Source: Catonia carolina (taxonomy: Eukaryota; Arthropoda; Insecta; Hemiptera; Achilidae). Taken from it: a DNA stretch of 64,000 nucleotides. The translations under genes and the position numbers were made by a program. Below the pieces are notes generated by a model. It saw only the letters and a program-made list of their open reading frames with translations, had not been told where the DNA came from and did no database searches. The DNA lies in the NCBI GenBank assembly GCA_035578175.1, contig JAQMRL010000043.1, positions 905,001-969,000 of the forward strand. Reading direction: 5' to 3'. Positions 53,234-64,000 of this stretch are shown piece after piece (position 1 is the stretch's first letter; the number at the start of each line of letters is the position of its first letter).

Positions 53234-55903
53234 ATGGCCCTTTCTATTTTATCGTGGAATGGCAATGGGATCCGACGACAACTGAACGACCTCCGTCGAT
53301 TCCTGCAGGAGTACAACGTAGACGTCGCCCTCCTCCAGGAAACCCACCTCCAACCACGACACACCTTCCGTCTCTCCCCGTACGTCATCTACCGTGCGGA
53401 CCGACCGACGGACGGCGTTGCTGCAGGAGGCGTCGCCATCCTGGTACATAGGCGTCTCTCACACAATGTCGTCCCTCACACTCCCATTCCGTCCATAGAG
53501 CATATAGCCGTCACTGTGCCACTCAACTCCATCCCCATAACCTTCGTCTCTCTATATAAACCCCCGCAAATCCCCTACCGCGACTCTGCCTTAAAACAGC
53601 TCTTCGATTTCCAGCAGCCAGCCTTCATCGCCGGAGACTGGAATAGTAAACACACCGACTTCGGATGCTCCGCCACCAACCCCTCCGGCGTCGCCCTTGT
53701 GCGTTTCCTCCGCCACGCCCCACTCACTACTTCACTCCATATCCCGGACACACCCACCCATGTATCAAATAACCCTACCCACTCCCCGGATATCCTAGAC
53801 TTCGGTATAGGAATATCCCTCCCGCTTCCGCCAACAACTACAGTCCTTAACGACCTTTCTTCAGACCACCTACCAGTTCTTTTTTCTTTCCGCCCCCCGG
53901 ATGTAGTCTCCAAACACCCTCCCAGGCGACCCACAACTTCCTGGCCCACATACCACTCCCTTGTTAACGACACCCTTCCAGATGACGTCCCCGTAATCAG
54001 AACCACTTCCGAATTAGACGACCATGTCGATCTAGTCACCCACACCCTTCAGTCCGCCCTAAAACACAGTTCTCGTCCCCCTCCTCCACCTCACCGGTCC
54101 AAGCTACCTCCCCGAGTACAACAGGCCATCCAGGACCGCCGCCGATGTCGCCGCCTGTGGATGACGACCCGAGCGCCACTTCACAAGGTGGCCTTTAACA
54201 GAGCAGCAGCTGTCTGCACCCGCCTCCTCCAGGAAGATCGTCAAGAGAAGTGGGAGGAGTACCTTGACACCCTGGATGAGAGAGGCCAACCATGGGAAGC
54301 CACCAGGGCACTGCTAGGGCAGCAGCGCCACCCCAGCCCGTTGCAGACATCAACTGGTCTGGTGTACTCGGCCCAACAGGTAGCAAACACCTTCGCCGAC
54401 CACCTAGAATCTCACTTCACCACCCCAACCGCACATCCTAAGCCACGGCGAGAGGCGAAAGTTATCTCCACCGTACTCCGCCGTATGCAAGACCCCACCC
54501 CCTCCGCTATTCCTACCTTCACTGAAGTCGATCTCCAGAACGTCCTACGCTCCACTCACCCTAAAAAGGCCCCGGGCCATGACGGAATCACCGGCATGGC
54601 CATCCTAAACTCCCCTCCTAAATTAAAGTCCCACCTCCTCACAATATTCAATGCAGCCATTGCCCTTCAATATTTCCCCGTCCAATGGAAAACTTCCAAA
54701 GTGGTCTTGATTCCTAAACCCGGAAAACCACCCACCGATCCTGCCAGCTACAGACCTATATCTCTACTCCCGATCCTATCTAAACTGTTCGAAAAGCTTA
54801 TCCTTCCACACATAAATCACCACATCGAAACTGTCGTGCGCCCCGAGCAATTCGGGTTCCGCCAAGGTCACTCTACCACCCACCAACTCCTAAGAGTGAC
54901 CTCCAACCTCATCGATGCCCAAAACTCCAACCAGCACACCACCGCAGTCCTCCTGGATTTCCAGGCGGCCTTCGATAAGGTGTGGCTGTTCGGATTGCTG
55001 TTTAAAGCCACAAAAATCTTACCCCCACCCGACATCCGACTTCTACACTCGTACCTGACCGGTCGCCATTTCTTCGTAGCCACCACCCACCCCGCCTTCA
55101 ACAACGTCGCCTCCACAATCCGCCCCATACAAGCAGGCGTTCCCCAAGGGTCAGTCATCGCCCCTCGCCTGTACCTTCTCTACGCCAATGACATCCCCCT
55201 CATCCCTTCCATCTCCCAGAGCCTGTACGCCGATGACACGATGTACATGCGATCCAGCCCTAACATCCATTTTAACACGCACAAGCTGCAAGATCAACTG
55301 GACAGGACGTCAGCCTGGTGCAAAGATTGGAAGATGACACTTAACCCGAAGAAGTGCACGGCCATAAATTTCTCCAGGCATCAAGCACAACCACGGCAGC
55401 TTAGGATCGAGGGCCACGACCTGCCGTGGGCTTCTACGGTTAAGTATCTTGGCATCACCTTCGACAGGCGTCTTACATTCAGTCATCACGTCCGGGAAAA
55501 GATCACCAAAGGCAGAGTCCTCCTCTATAAACTCACCCCTCTTCTTCGCTCTCCATCACTCAGAACCCCTCTAAAAATCCTAATATACACGGCTATCATC
55601 AGATCCTTTCTCATTTACGGGGCACCAGTTTGGTGGCCCATCCTGTCCCACTCCAACAAACGAAAACTTTCCGCTCTTCATAACCGCATCCTAAGACAAA
55701 TCGCCCAACTCCACTACACCATTAATAACAATTCCATCCATAAATATCTTCAAACCCCCACCCTGGAGGAGTTCATCCAACGAACTTCTAGAGTCCTGCA
55801 CGACAAAGGTCAACGCTCTGTACAGCCAGCTGTCAGAGCAATCTACGAAGCCATTCGCCCACCACAGACGAAAATCAAACAGCCATTCCACGACTTCCTA
55901 TAA
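53234..55903 (+). CDS. ORF2: endonuclease-reverse transcriptase, H1 family
   Basis: 889 residues. Endonuclease motifs N9, E36 (QET), D135 and N137 (GDWN), SDH at 210-212. RT motifs SYRPISLLPI, EQFGFRQGHS, LLDFQAAFD with D575, GVPQGSVIAP and YADD at 665-668. No RNase H or C-terminal knuckle. It is the same length class as the Pol proteins of the other families (886 and 890) and ends in the shared PFHDFL. It presumably carries the specificity that places this family at the H1 promoter (inference). Confidence 0.95.
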   Translation: MALSILSWNGNGIRRQLNDLRRFLQEYNVDVALLQETHLQPRHTFRLSPYVIYRADRPTDGVAAGGVAILVHRRLSHNVVPHTPIPSIEHIAVTVPLNSIPITFVSLYKPPQIPYRDSALKQLFDFQQPAFIAGDWNSKHTDFGCSATNPSGVALVRFLRHAPLTTSLHIPDTPTHVSNNPTHSPDILDFGIGISLPLPPTTTVLNDLSSDHLPVLFSFRPPDVVSKHPPRRPTTSWPTYHSLVNDTLPDDVPVIRTTSELDDHVDLVTHTLQSALKHSSRPPPPPHRSKLPPRVQQAIQDRRRCRRLWMTTRAPLHKVAFNRAAAVCTRLLQEDRQEKWEEYLDTLDERGQPWEATRALLGQQRHPSPLQTSTGLVYSAQQVANTFADHLESHFTTPTAHPKPRREAKVISTVLRRMQDPTPSAIPTFTEVDLQNVLRSTHPKKAPGHDGITGMAILNSPPKLKSHLLTIFNAAIALQYFPVQWKTSKVVLIPKPGKPPTDPASYRPISLLPILSKLFEKLILPHINHHIETVVRPEQFGFRQGHSTTHQLLRVTSNLIDAQNSNQHTTAVLLDFQAAFDKVWLFGLLFKATKILPPPDIRLLHSYLTGRHFFVATTHPAFNNVASTIRPIQAGVPQGSVIAPRLYLLYANDIPLIPSISQSLYADDTMYMRSSPNIHFNTHKLQDQLDRTSAWCKDWKMTLNPKKCTAINFSRHQAQPRQLRIEGHDLPWASTVKYLGITFDRRLTFSHHVREKITKGRVLLYKLTPLLRSPSLRTPLKILIYTAIIRSFLIYGAPVWWPILSHSNKRKLSALHNRILRQIAQLHYTINNNSIHKYLQTPTLEEFIQRTSRVLHDKGQRSVQPAVRAIYEAIRPPQTKIKQPFHDFL

Positions 55904-55958
55904 TAAAATCCCTGCATCAGCTAAAATTCCCGGCCCTTTAACATAATCTTCCCACTGG

Positions 55959-55991
<33 letters not shown>
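55959..55991 (+). repeat. Internal poly(A) tract of the H1-family element
   Basis: 33 consecutive A, 56 nt after the ORF2 stop and 370 nt before the 3' end; same relative place as in the H2B family. Confidence 0.9.
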
Positions 55992-55994
<3 letters not shown>

Positions 55995-56159
55995 ATCAAA
56001 TACAACCTCTCTACTTTTAAAATTCAATTCCCCAACCACTGCCTTCAAACAATTCTTCCCAAAAACTAATTACCCCGATAAATAAAAATATACATGTTCC
56101 CCGTCACAAAAATTCCAAAATTCTATTCTTTCCCAAAAATTCCAAATAAATCTCCTGGC

Positions 56160-56167
56160 TATAAAAG
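56160..56167 (+). promoter_or_regulatory. TATAAAAG motif in the 3' tail of the H1-family element
   Basis: A strong TATA-box match in sense with H1, 233 bp before the H1 ATG. It could allow transcription of the displaced H1; no other promoter evidence. Confidence 0.25.
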
Positions 56168-56322
56168 CATTCCTTCCCGGTCATATGTTCTCTCCCCTTC
56201 TCGTGTTCGAGTCAATCTCTCCTCAAATGTTCCCCAGTCATCGTTAATAAAGAAAATAAGCATAAAGTTCCTTAATCCAATTCCCCGAACGACAAGGTAG
56301 CCTAGCTACGACGTCGTCGTCC

Positions 56323-56336
56323 TGAGCGTAAGCTCA
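56323..56336 (+). other. Candidate 3'-terminal RNA hairpin of the H1-family element
   Basis: TGAGC-GTAA-GCTCA, a 5-bp stem with a 4-nt loop, 25 nt from the 3' end; similar position to the H2B-family hairpin. Confidence 0.5.
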
Positions 56337-56361
56337 TTCTTTCCTGAACTCGAAACTCGAA

Positions 56362-56372
56362 CAGCGCCTATA
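56362..56372. repeat. Target-site duplication, right copy, H1-family element
   Basis: CAGCGCCTATA matches 51722-51732. The H1 ATG follows 27 bp later. Confidence 0.95.
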
Positions 56373-56399
56373 ACCTCTCCGTACACCGGGCAAGAGAAC

Positions 56400-57050
56400 A
56401 TGTCAGACAGCGCAGCATCAGCAGCTACTCCGGCCGCAGCAGTGGCGTCGACGCCGGCGAAGGCCGCGCCTGGGAAGAAGGCCGGCTCTAAATCGTCGGC
56501 GGCGGCCAGCAAGAAGCCGAGATCGAAGCCAGCACACCCGCCGACCGCCGATATGGTGAACGCAGCGATCGCCGGCCTGAAAGAGCGAGGCGGCTCTTCA
56601 CTGCAGGCGATCAAGAAGTACATCGCGGCCAACTACAAGGTGGACGCCGAGAAATTGGCCCCGTTCATAAAGAAGTACCTCAAGTCGGCAGTCGCGTCGG
56701 GCGCTCTCACCCAGCCGAAAGGCAAGGGTGCGTCCGGCTCGTTCAAGATCAGCGTGAAAGGCGAAGGCAAGACCGGCGGAAGCGCTCCCGCTAAGAAGAA
56801 GCCGTCGTCGGCCGCGCCTAAGACCAAGGCAGCAGCGAAGAAACCCGCAGCGTCCGGCAAATCGAAGGCAGCCGCTGCTGGGAAGAAGCAGGCGGCCGCC
56901 GTATCGGCTCCGAAGAAGGCCAAGTCCCCGTCGAAGGCGAAGAAAGTTTCTAAACCGCCGACCAAGAAACCTAAATCGCCCAAACCGAAGAAGGCAGCGG
57001 TGAAGAAAGCCAAGTCGCCCAAGAAGGCAGCGGCCGGCAAGAAGAAGTAA
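56400..57050 (+). CDS. H1: Linker histone H1, unit 6 (promoter severed)
   Basis: Same 216-residue H1 as unit 1. Only the short leader and target site remain upstream; the TATA-like box is at 51701-51708. Confidence 0.98.
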   Translation: MSDSAASAATPAAAVASTPAKAAPGKKAGSKSSAAASKKPRSKPAHPPTADMVNAAIAGLKERGGSSLQAIKKYIAANYKVDAEKLAPFIKKYLKSAVASGALTQPKGKGASGSFKISVKGEGKTGGSAPAKKKPSSAAPKTKAAAKKPAASGKSKAAAAGKKQAAAVSAPKKAKSPSKAKKVSKPPTKKPKSPKPKKAAVKKAKSPKKAAAGKKK

Positions 57051-57089
57051 ACGTTGTTAACACGCTTGTTCTTCTAGCCACCAACAAAT

Positions 57090-57105
57090 GGCCCTTTTCA
57101 GGGCC
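57090..57105 (+). terminator. Histone 3' stem-loop, H1 unit 6
   Basis: 16-nt histone stem-loop. Confidence 0.95.
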
Positions 57106-57723
57106 GCCAAATGTTTTTTAGTAAGGTTTTTATTGAAAATATTACAAGTTGTTGTGAACGGTTTATTATACGATGATGATCGGCCGGGCCCGAACGGTTG
57201 GTTAGCACTTAGGCGGAGGGCGGTAATTTGATTTTTGCTTTTAATATTTGCCTGCCTTCCTCACTTAAAAAAGTTAACTTATTTAAAACAAACAAACAAA
57301 CCGATGCGACTGTATATTTTCTTTTGTCTGTTTGTTTATTCCCTTTTTTTACGTACTTTTAGCGGTTATTACGCACACAAATACATTTCAATTGTTTTTT
57401 TTTTTTTTAATAGGTTTATAACTACAATTGCCTTCCTCACATACTAACGGACGAAGAAGAAGAAGAAGAAGGGGAAAATGGACGAAGTTTTGTACGTAGT
57501 CGCTGCGATCGTCATGAATACGACACGCTATGCGAGTTACTTGCGCTTTACCATTGCCTCCCTCACATTACAATTTGAAAATTTAAAAAAAAAAAAAAAA
57601 TCGTACTACATATTTCAAAGGAAAAGGAAAATTTAGCGGTAAGGTAAGGATCGAACAACACCAACCAACCAACCAACCAACCAACCAACCATCCAGCTTG
57701 TAAAACCTCGATTGAATTTTTGT

Positions 57724-57739
57724 GGCCCTGAAAAGGGCC
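57724..57739 (-). terminator. Histone 3' stem-loop, H3 unit 7
   Basis: Reverse-complement 16-nt stem-loop. Confidence 0.95.
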
Positions 57740-57780
57740 GTTTCAGTTGTGTTTTCACGCGGCGGCGGTAGCAGGGTTGC

Positions 57781-58774
<994 letters not shown>

Positions 58775-58826
58775 GCGTCGCGCCACAAGCCGCTTGCGAA
58801 AGTCTATTAAGAGCCTTCAATAAAAC

Positions 58827-58842
58827 GGCCCTTTTCAGGGCC
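58827..58842 (+). terminator. Histone 3' stem-loop, H4 unit 7
   Basis: 16-nt histone stem-loop. Confidence 0.95.
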
Positions 58843-59348
58843 ACCAAACCAATAACATGAGGTTTTCAATAATGTGAATTTCTTTATCTCCTCTCGCGTC
58901 TTTGTATAACGAACGGAAGAGGCTACTACCGCTGTAATATAATGATAATAATAATGTGCACGCACAGAGACCGTTAATGAACAAACAGATAGATAGACAG
59001 ACACGGACGAATGATCTTCTTGTTTGTCGGTTATCACATAATATAATCATCAGTAGATTACTGGAAAATGAAATAAGAAGAAGAAATCGTGGTTGTGTTG
59101 TAAATTTCATAGTATTGTCGGGCGGTGCAGGTGAGCAAGCAGCAGCACCAGCGGCATCGGCAGTATTAGGAAGAGTTATTCGTTCTATTTTAGAGAGGAA
59201 AAAAAAAAAAAAAAATAAGGAAATGAAGAGAGGAATTTTTTTTTTTTTATTTTCTCTCCTTCGCCGCCGCTTTGTTACATGCTGACAGAACAATAATTAT
59301 TCTTAAAAAGAGTTCAAACAGATTAAAACCTAGTCATGAAATTTTGGT

Positions 59349-59364
59349 GGCCCTGAAAAGGGCC
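59349..59364 (-). terminator. Histone 3' stem-loop, H2A unit 7
   Basis: Reverse-complement 16-nt stem-loop. Confidence 0.95.
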
Positions 59365-59417
59365 GTTTCAATGCTGTGTCGCCTGTATAGCAGCTGCAGC
59401 TCCCAACGAGGTCCCGC

Positions 59418-60173
<756 letters not shown>

Positions 60174-60545
60174 ATGCCACCGAAAACCAGCGGTAAAGCA
60201 GCGAAGAAGGCGGGCAAGGCTCAGAAGAACATCGCTAAGGGCGATAAGAAGAAGAAGCGCAAGAGGAAGGAAAGCTACGCCGTGTACATCTACAAGGTGT
60301 TGAAGCAAGTCCACCCGGACACGGGAATCTCTTCGAAGGCGATGAGCATCATGAACAGTTTTGTCAACGACATATTCGAGCGCATCGCCGCCGAAGCTTC
60401 CCGGCTCGCCCACTACAACAAGCGGTCGACTATCACCAGCAGGGAGATCCAGACCGCCGTACGTCTCCTTCTGCCCGGTGAATTGGCCAAGCACGCCGTA
60501 AGCGAGGGCACTAAGGCCGTCACAAAGTACACCAGCTCCAAGTAA
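60174..60545 (+). CDS. H2B: Histone H2B, unit 7
   Basis: Same 123-residue H2B as unit 1, promoter intact. Confidence 0.98.
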   Translation: MPPKTSGKAAKKAGKAQKNIAKGDKKKKRKRKESYAVYIYKVLKQVHPDTGISSKAMSIMNSFVNDIFERIAAEASRLAHYNKRSTITSREIQTAVRLLLPGELAKHAVSEGTKAVTKYTSSK

Positions 60546-60598
60546 GAGCTCGGTGCTGCCTGCCGACGGTCTCGCGTACACCGCGGTAATAATAAAAC

Positions 60599-60614
60599 GG
60601 CCCTTTTCAGGGCC
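60599..60614 (+). terminator. Histone 3' stem-loop, H2B unit 7
   Basis: 16-nt histone stem-loop. Confidence 0.95.
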
Positions 60615-61290
60615 ACCAAACATTTACGCTAAGGTTGTCTGTCGGACGATGTATTAATTTTTCCTCTCGTTCATCCCGTACCGCAATATAACAATGATAC
60701 GCGCGAAACGTAAGTGCGTACATATTTAAATTTGTCCAAATGAATGGCAGAGTGAAAAAAAAATAAATAAATAAATTCTCGCCTGTTATTCGTTTATTTA
60801 CACACCTCCCACCGATACGCCCGTCAACCGTCTTATTGTATGTACTATTGCGGTAAGCGTTGTTTGTTCAATTTTTAATTAAGCCGGCAATTTAAGTTGA
60901 AATCTTTACAGATAGCGGCGTGCTTGTGAAATATCCGGCAACACATTAGAAAAAAAAAATAAAAAAAAAACAAACAAACGAATGAAATGGAAAGTCCCAA
61001 TTGTAAGATGGTATATCGTCATTAATAATGATCAGTGATCAACAGTACTATTGTTAGTTTTATTTCATTTTAATTTTTTTTTTTTTGTTTTTGTAGTTGG
61101 TCAGCAGCGAGTGGAAAAGTACGCTTATCATCACCATGCCGAGCTCCGTGAAAACAACATATTTCATTCACCGCATGGCCCGTCCGGCTGTATAATGTAA
61201 TTCGTTACTTTCAGGTCGGATAACTGTTATCAGTGTCTTTTACACCTGCACCTCTATTGTTCTTAAACGATTCAGTAATTAACGTAACTA

Positions 61291-61401
61291 TTTGTTTGTT
61301 TGTTTGTTTGTTTGTTTGTTTGTTTGTTTGTTTGTTTGTTTGTTTGTTTGTTTGTTTGTTTGTTTGTTTGTTTGTTTGTTTGTTTGTTTGTTTGTTTGTT
61401 T
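61291..61401 (+). repeat. (TTTG)n microsatellite, unit 7
   Basis: 111 bp, about 28 copies. Confidence 0.97.
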
Positions 61402-62585
61402 CAGCCAGCCCTGCAACGAACGGATCGAGTGTAAATAATTTTACACTCCACCTGTCCGTTATGGGCGGCAGGAATAATTTCATTGTTAACACGGAAATGC
61501 AGTAGCCAGTCGATTGAAAAATGCGAAATACTACAAAACATTTATGTATAGTTGATGAAATGAAATATTTTTAACGACGTTCTGATACCTCGAACGGTGA
61601 AGTTTGTTGAACGGCGATTGTTACAGAATCGTTGTTGTGTATGACCTGGTAAATGGAATTATTGTTCACGGGGTGAACCGATAACCAAGAATTTACTTTA
61701 ATAAACCGAAAATTTATATTTCATCACTTTGAACAGTAATTCGGAGGTATACGAGTAGGAACTTTGCAAATATCTAACCGAATGTATTGAAATTACGACC
61801 TTTATCGGTTACTATCTTGTCCCCCTTCATGTTTGTTCGTTTCTCCTATATTGTTACATTTTTCTCAATACATTGGCGCGAGAGAAAATCATGCGATTTT
61901 TTTTTCTTTCAAAAACACGGTAAAATGAAAATAAACGGCGGCTACAATCGTTGCCGGTCGTTTGTACAGGTGAAATGTTGTCATTTAACAATAGACCGCT
62001 GGCCGAACGACTGCGCGCGCTGTTGCACGGCCGGGCGTTTTCTGCCGCCGCTACTGTTTTCCCGCACGTTTACCATTAAAGGTGACTTACGGTAAACGAA
62101 TTCGCCGCCGTAAGTTGTACGAGCCGATCGGCAGAGGTTTACAAGCCGTGCCGACCGTTACGGCCGTATGACGGCGAGCATTACGGACGGCGTACTTTCA
62201 CTGTCGCCTATTCACCGGGAAAAATTAATGTGCGAGCGAAAAATTCGCGGCGCGTTCGCGCCCGACCGTCGCAGCAGACGTATACGTCACGGCCGGTAAC
62301 GGATTTCCGCCCGATTTCGGCACGGCTCAAGCGCTGGGGTGAATTTATCGCGGTCCGGGCAGGCCGAGACGGCACTTGTTGGAGGTTCGCGAGCAGTTTT
62401 CGGTCCGGCGAAATCGCCGTGCGCTTCGAACGGTGGCGCGACACACAGCCGGCGGTGTGTTGTCGAGGCAGGAAAAGCGAGACCGGCGAAAAATTGAAAG
62501 GGGGCCGAAAAATAGACGCCCGAACGAACCGTGTAAGCACGATTCTGAGCCGGCCGAGCGACGGCTAAGTCGTTGCTTCCTTTAA

Positions 62586-62661
62586 AGTCCGCCACTATAA
62601 CGTATAATTACGTGTTTTTGTCGCAGCGCCTATAACCTCTCCGTACACCGGGCAAGAGAAC
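62586..62661 (+). promoter_or_regulatory. H1 core promoter and leader, unit 7
   Basis: TATA-like box 62603-62610; target site empty. Confidence 0.75.
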
Positions 62662-63312
62662 ATGTCAGACAGCGCAGCATCAGCAGCTACTCCGGCCGCA
62701 GCAGTGGCGTCGACGCCGGCGAAGGCCGCGCCTGGGAAGAAGGCCGGCTCTAAATCGTCGGCGGCGGCCAGCAAGAAGCCGAGATCGAAGCCAGCACACC
62801 CGCCGACCGCCGATATGGTGAACGCAGCGATCGCCGGCCTGAAAGAGCGAGGCGGCTCTTCACTGCAGGCGATCAAGAAGTACATCGCGGCCAACTACAA
62901 GGTGGACGCCGAGAAATTGGCCCCGTTCATAAAGAAGTACCTCAAGTCGGCAGTCGCGTCGGGCGCTCTCACCCAGCCGAAAGGCAAGGGTGCGTCCGGC
63001 TCGTTCAAGATCAGCGTGAAAGGCGAAGGCAAGACCGGCGGAAGCGCTCCCGCTAAGAAGAAGCCGTCGTCGGCCGCGCCTAAGACCAAGGCAGCAGCGA
63101 AGAAACCCGCAGCGTCCGGCAAATCGAAGGCAGCCGCTGCTGGGAAGAAGCAGGCGGCCGCCGTATCGGCTCCGAAGAAGGCCAAGTCCCCGTCGAAGGC
63201 GAAGAAAGTTTCTAAACCGCCGACCAAGAAACCTAAATCGCCCAAACCGAAGAAGGCAGCGGTGAAGAAAGCCAAGTCGCCCAAGAAGGCAGCGGCCGGC
63301 AAGAAGAAGTAA
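62662..63312 (+). CDS. H1: Linker histone H1, unit 7
   Basis: Same 216-residue H1 as unit 1. Confidence 0.98.
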   Translation: MSDSAASAATPAAAVASTPAKAAPGKKAGSKSSAAASKKPRSKPAHPPTADMVNAAIAGLKERGGSSLQAIKKYIAANYKVDAEKLAPFIKKYLKSAVASGALTQPKGKGASGSFKISVKGEGKTGGSAPAKKKPSSAAPKTKAAAKKPAASGKSKAAAAGKKQAAAVSAPKKAKSPSKAKKVSKPPTKKPKSPKPKKAAVKKAKSPKKAAAGKKK

Positions 63313-63351
63313 ACGTTGTTAACACGCTTGTTCTTCTAGCCACCAACAAAT

Positions 63352-63367
63352 GGCCCTTTTCAGGGCC
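63352..63367 (+). terminator. Histone 3' stem-loop, H1 unit 7
   Basis: 16-nt histone stem-loop. Confidence 0.95.
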
Positions 63368-63984
63368 GCCAAATGTTTTTTAGTAAGGTTTTTATTGAAA
63401 ATATTACAAGTTGTTGTGAACGGTTTATTATACGATGATGATCGGCCGGGCCCGAACGGTTGGTTAGCACTTAGGCGGAGGGCGGTAATTTGATTTTTGC
63501 TTTTAATATTTGCCTGCCTTCCTCACTTAAAAAAGTTAACTTATTTAAAACAAACAAACAAACCGATGCGACTGTATATTTTCTTTTGTCTGTTTGTTTA
63601 TTCCCTTTTTTTACGTACTTTTAGCGGTTATTACGCACACAAATACATTTCAATTGTTTTTTTTTTTTTAATAGGTTTATAACTACAATTGCCTTCCTCA
63701 CATACTAACGGACGAAGAAGAAGAAGAAGAAGGGGAAAATGGACGAAGTTTTGTACGTAGTCGCTGCGATCGTCATGAATACGACACGCTATGCGAGTTA
63801 CTTGCGCTTTACCATTGCCTCCCTCACATTACAATTTGAAAATTTAAAAAAAAAAAAAAAATCGTACTACATATTTCAAAGGAAAAGGAAAATTTAGCGG
63901 TAAGGTAAGGATCGAACAACACCAACCAACCAACCAACCAACCAACCAACCATCCAGCTTGTAAAACCTCGATTGAATTTTTGT

Positions 63985-64000
63985 GGCCCTGAAAAGGGCC
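63985..64000 (-). terminator. Histone 3' stem-loop of the next H3 (unit 8), at the window edge
   Basis: The last 16 bases are the reverse-complement stem-loop that follows H3 in every unit, so the array continues to the right. Confidence 0.93.

Larger units (their letters stand above)
51733..56361 (+). mobile_element. Full-length Jockey-like LINE in the H1 promoter (H1 family)
   Basis: 4629 bp in sense with H1. Order: 262-nt 5' UTR, ORF1 (51995-53233), ORF2 (53234-55903), then a 458-nt 3' region with 33 internal A (55959-55991), an A/C/T-rich unique tail, a hairpin (56323-56336) and a 3' end of two ACTCGAA units. No terminal poly(A). Both ORFs are intact. It is homologous to the H3 and H2B families in both ORFs but clearly separate, and it is the only copy of this family in the window. 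Confidence 0.95.

Overview
The window is part of an insect-type tandem array of replication-dependent histone genes. Every unit has the order H3(-) H4(+) H2A(-) H2B(+) H1(+). H3/H4 and H2A/H2B are divergent pairs with shared promoters, as in the Drosophila histone unit. The genes are intronless and each ends in the metazoan histone 3' stem-loop (GGCCCTTTTCAGGGCC). The H2B N-terminus and the H3.2-type H3 point to an insect or other arthropod; I cannot name the species. Seven units are present: unit 1 (1-14969, its H3 cut by the window edge), unit 2 (14970-21235), unit 3 (21236-29062), unit 4 (29063-39967), unit 5 (39968-46812), unit 6 (46813-57723) and unit 7 (57724-63984). The basic unit is about 6.27 kb. 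Unit lengths are explained almost to the base by the inserts, a (TTTG)n length polymorphism and homopolymer slippage.

Five of the seven units carry non-LTR (LINE) retrotransposons, six insertions in all, from three related families. I label them by target: H3 family (372-4588 full length; 21760-23302 and 40492-41037 5'-truncated), H2B family (6477-11091 and 31469-36086, both full length) and H1 family (51733-56361 full length). Full-length copies have intact ORF1 (Jockey-type Gag with three CCHC knuckles) and ORF2 (apurinic-like endonuclease plus reverse transcriptase). H4 and H2A promoters are not hit here.

The main discovery is the targeting. Each family enters one fixed nucleotide position of one histone promoter. 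All six insertions are in the sense of the histone gene they precede. In all three promoters the inferred first nick lies about 20-22 nt, and the 5' junction about 29-33 nt, downstream of the TATA-like box, which is the expected transcription start. The element thus sits between a histone core promoter and its gene, placed to be transcribed from that promoter. The H3 family has only 29 nt between its 5' end and ORF1. The 3' ends carry short tandem repeats instead of poly(A), and two families have a small hairpin about 24 nt from the end. This looks like a lineage of site-specific Jockey-like retrotransposons parasitising histone promoters. I do not recall such a group being described, but I could not search.

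The array tolerates damage: unit 1 has two insertions, and unit 5 has an insertion at H3 plus an H4 gene broken by a 31-bp insertion that looks templated. Units 2 and 7 are undamaged.
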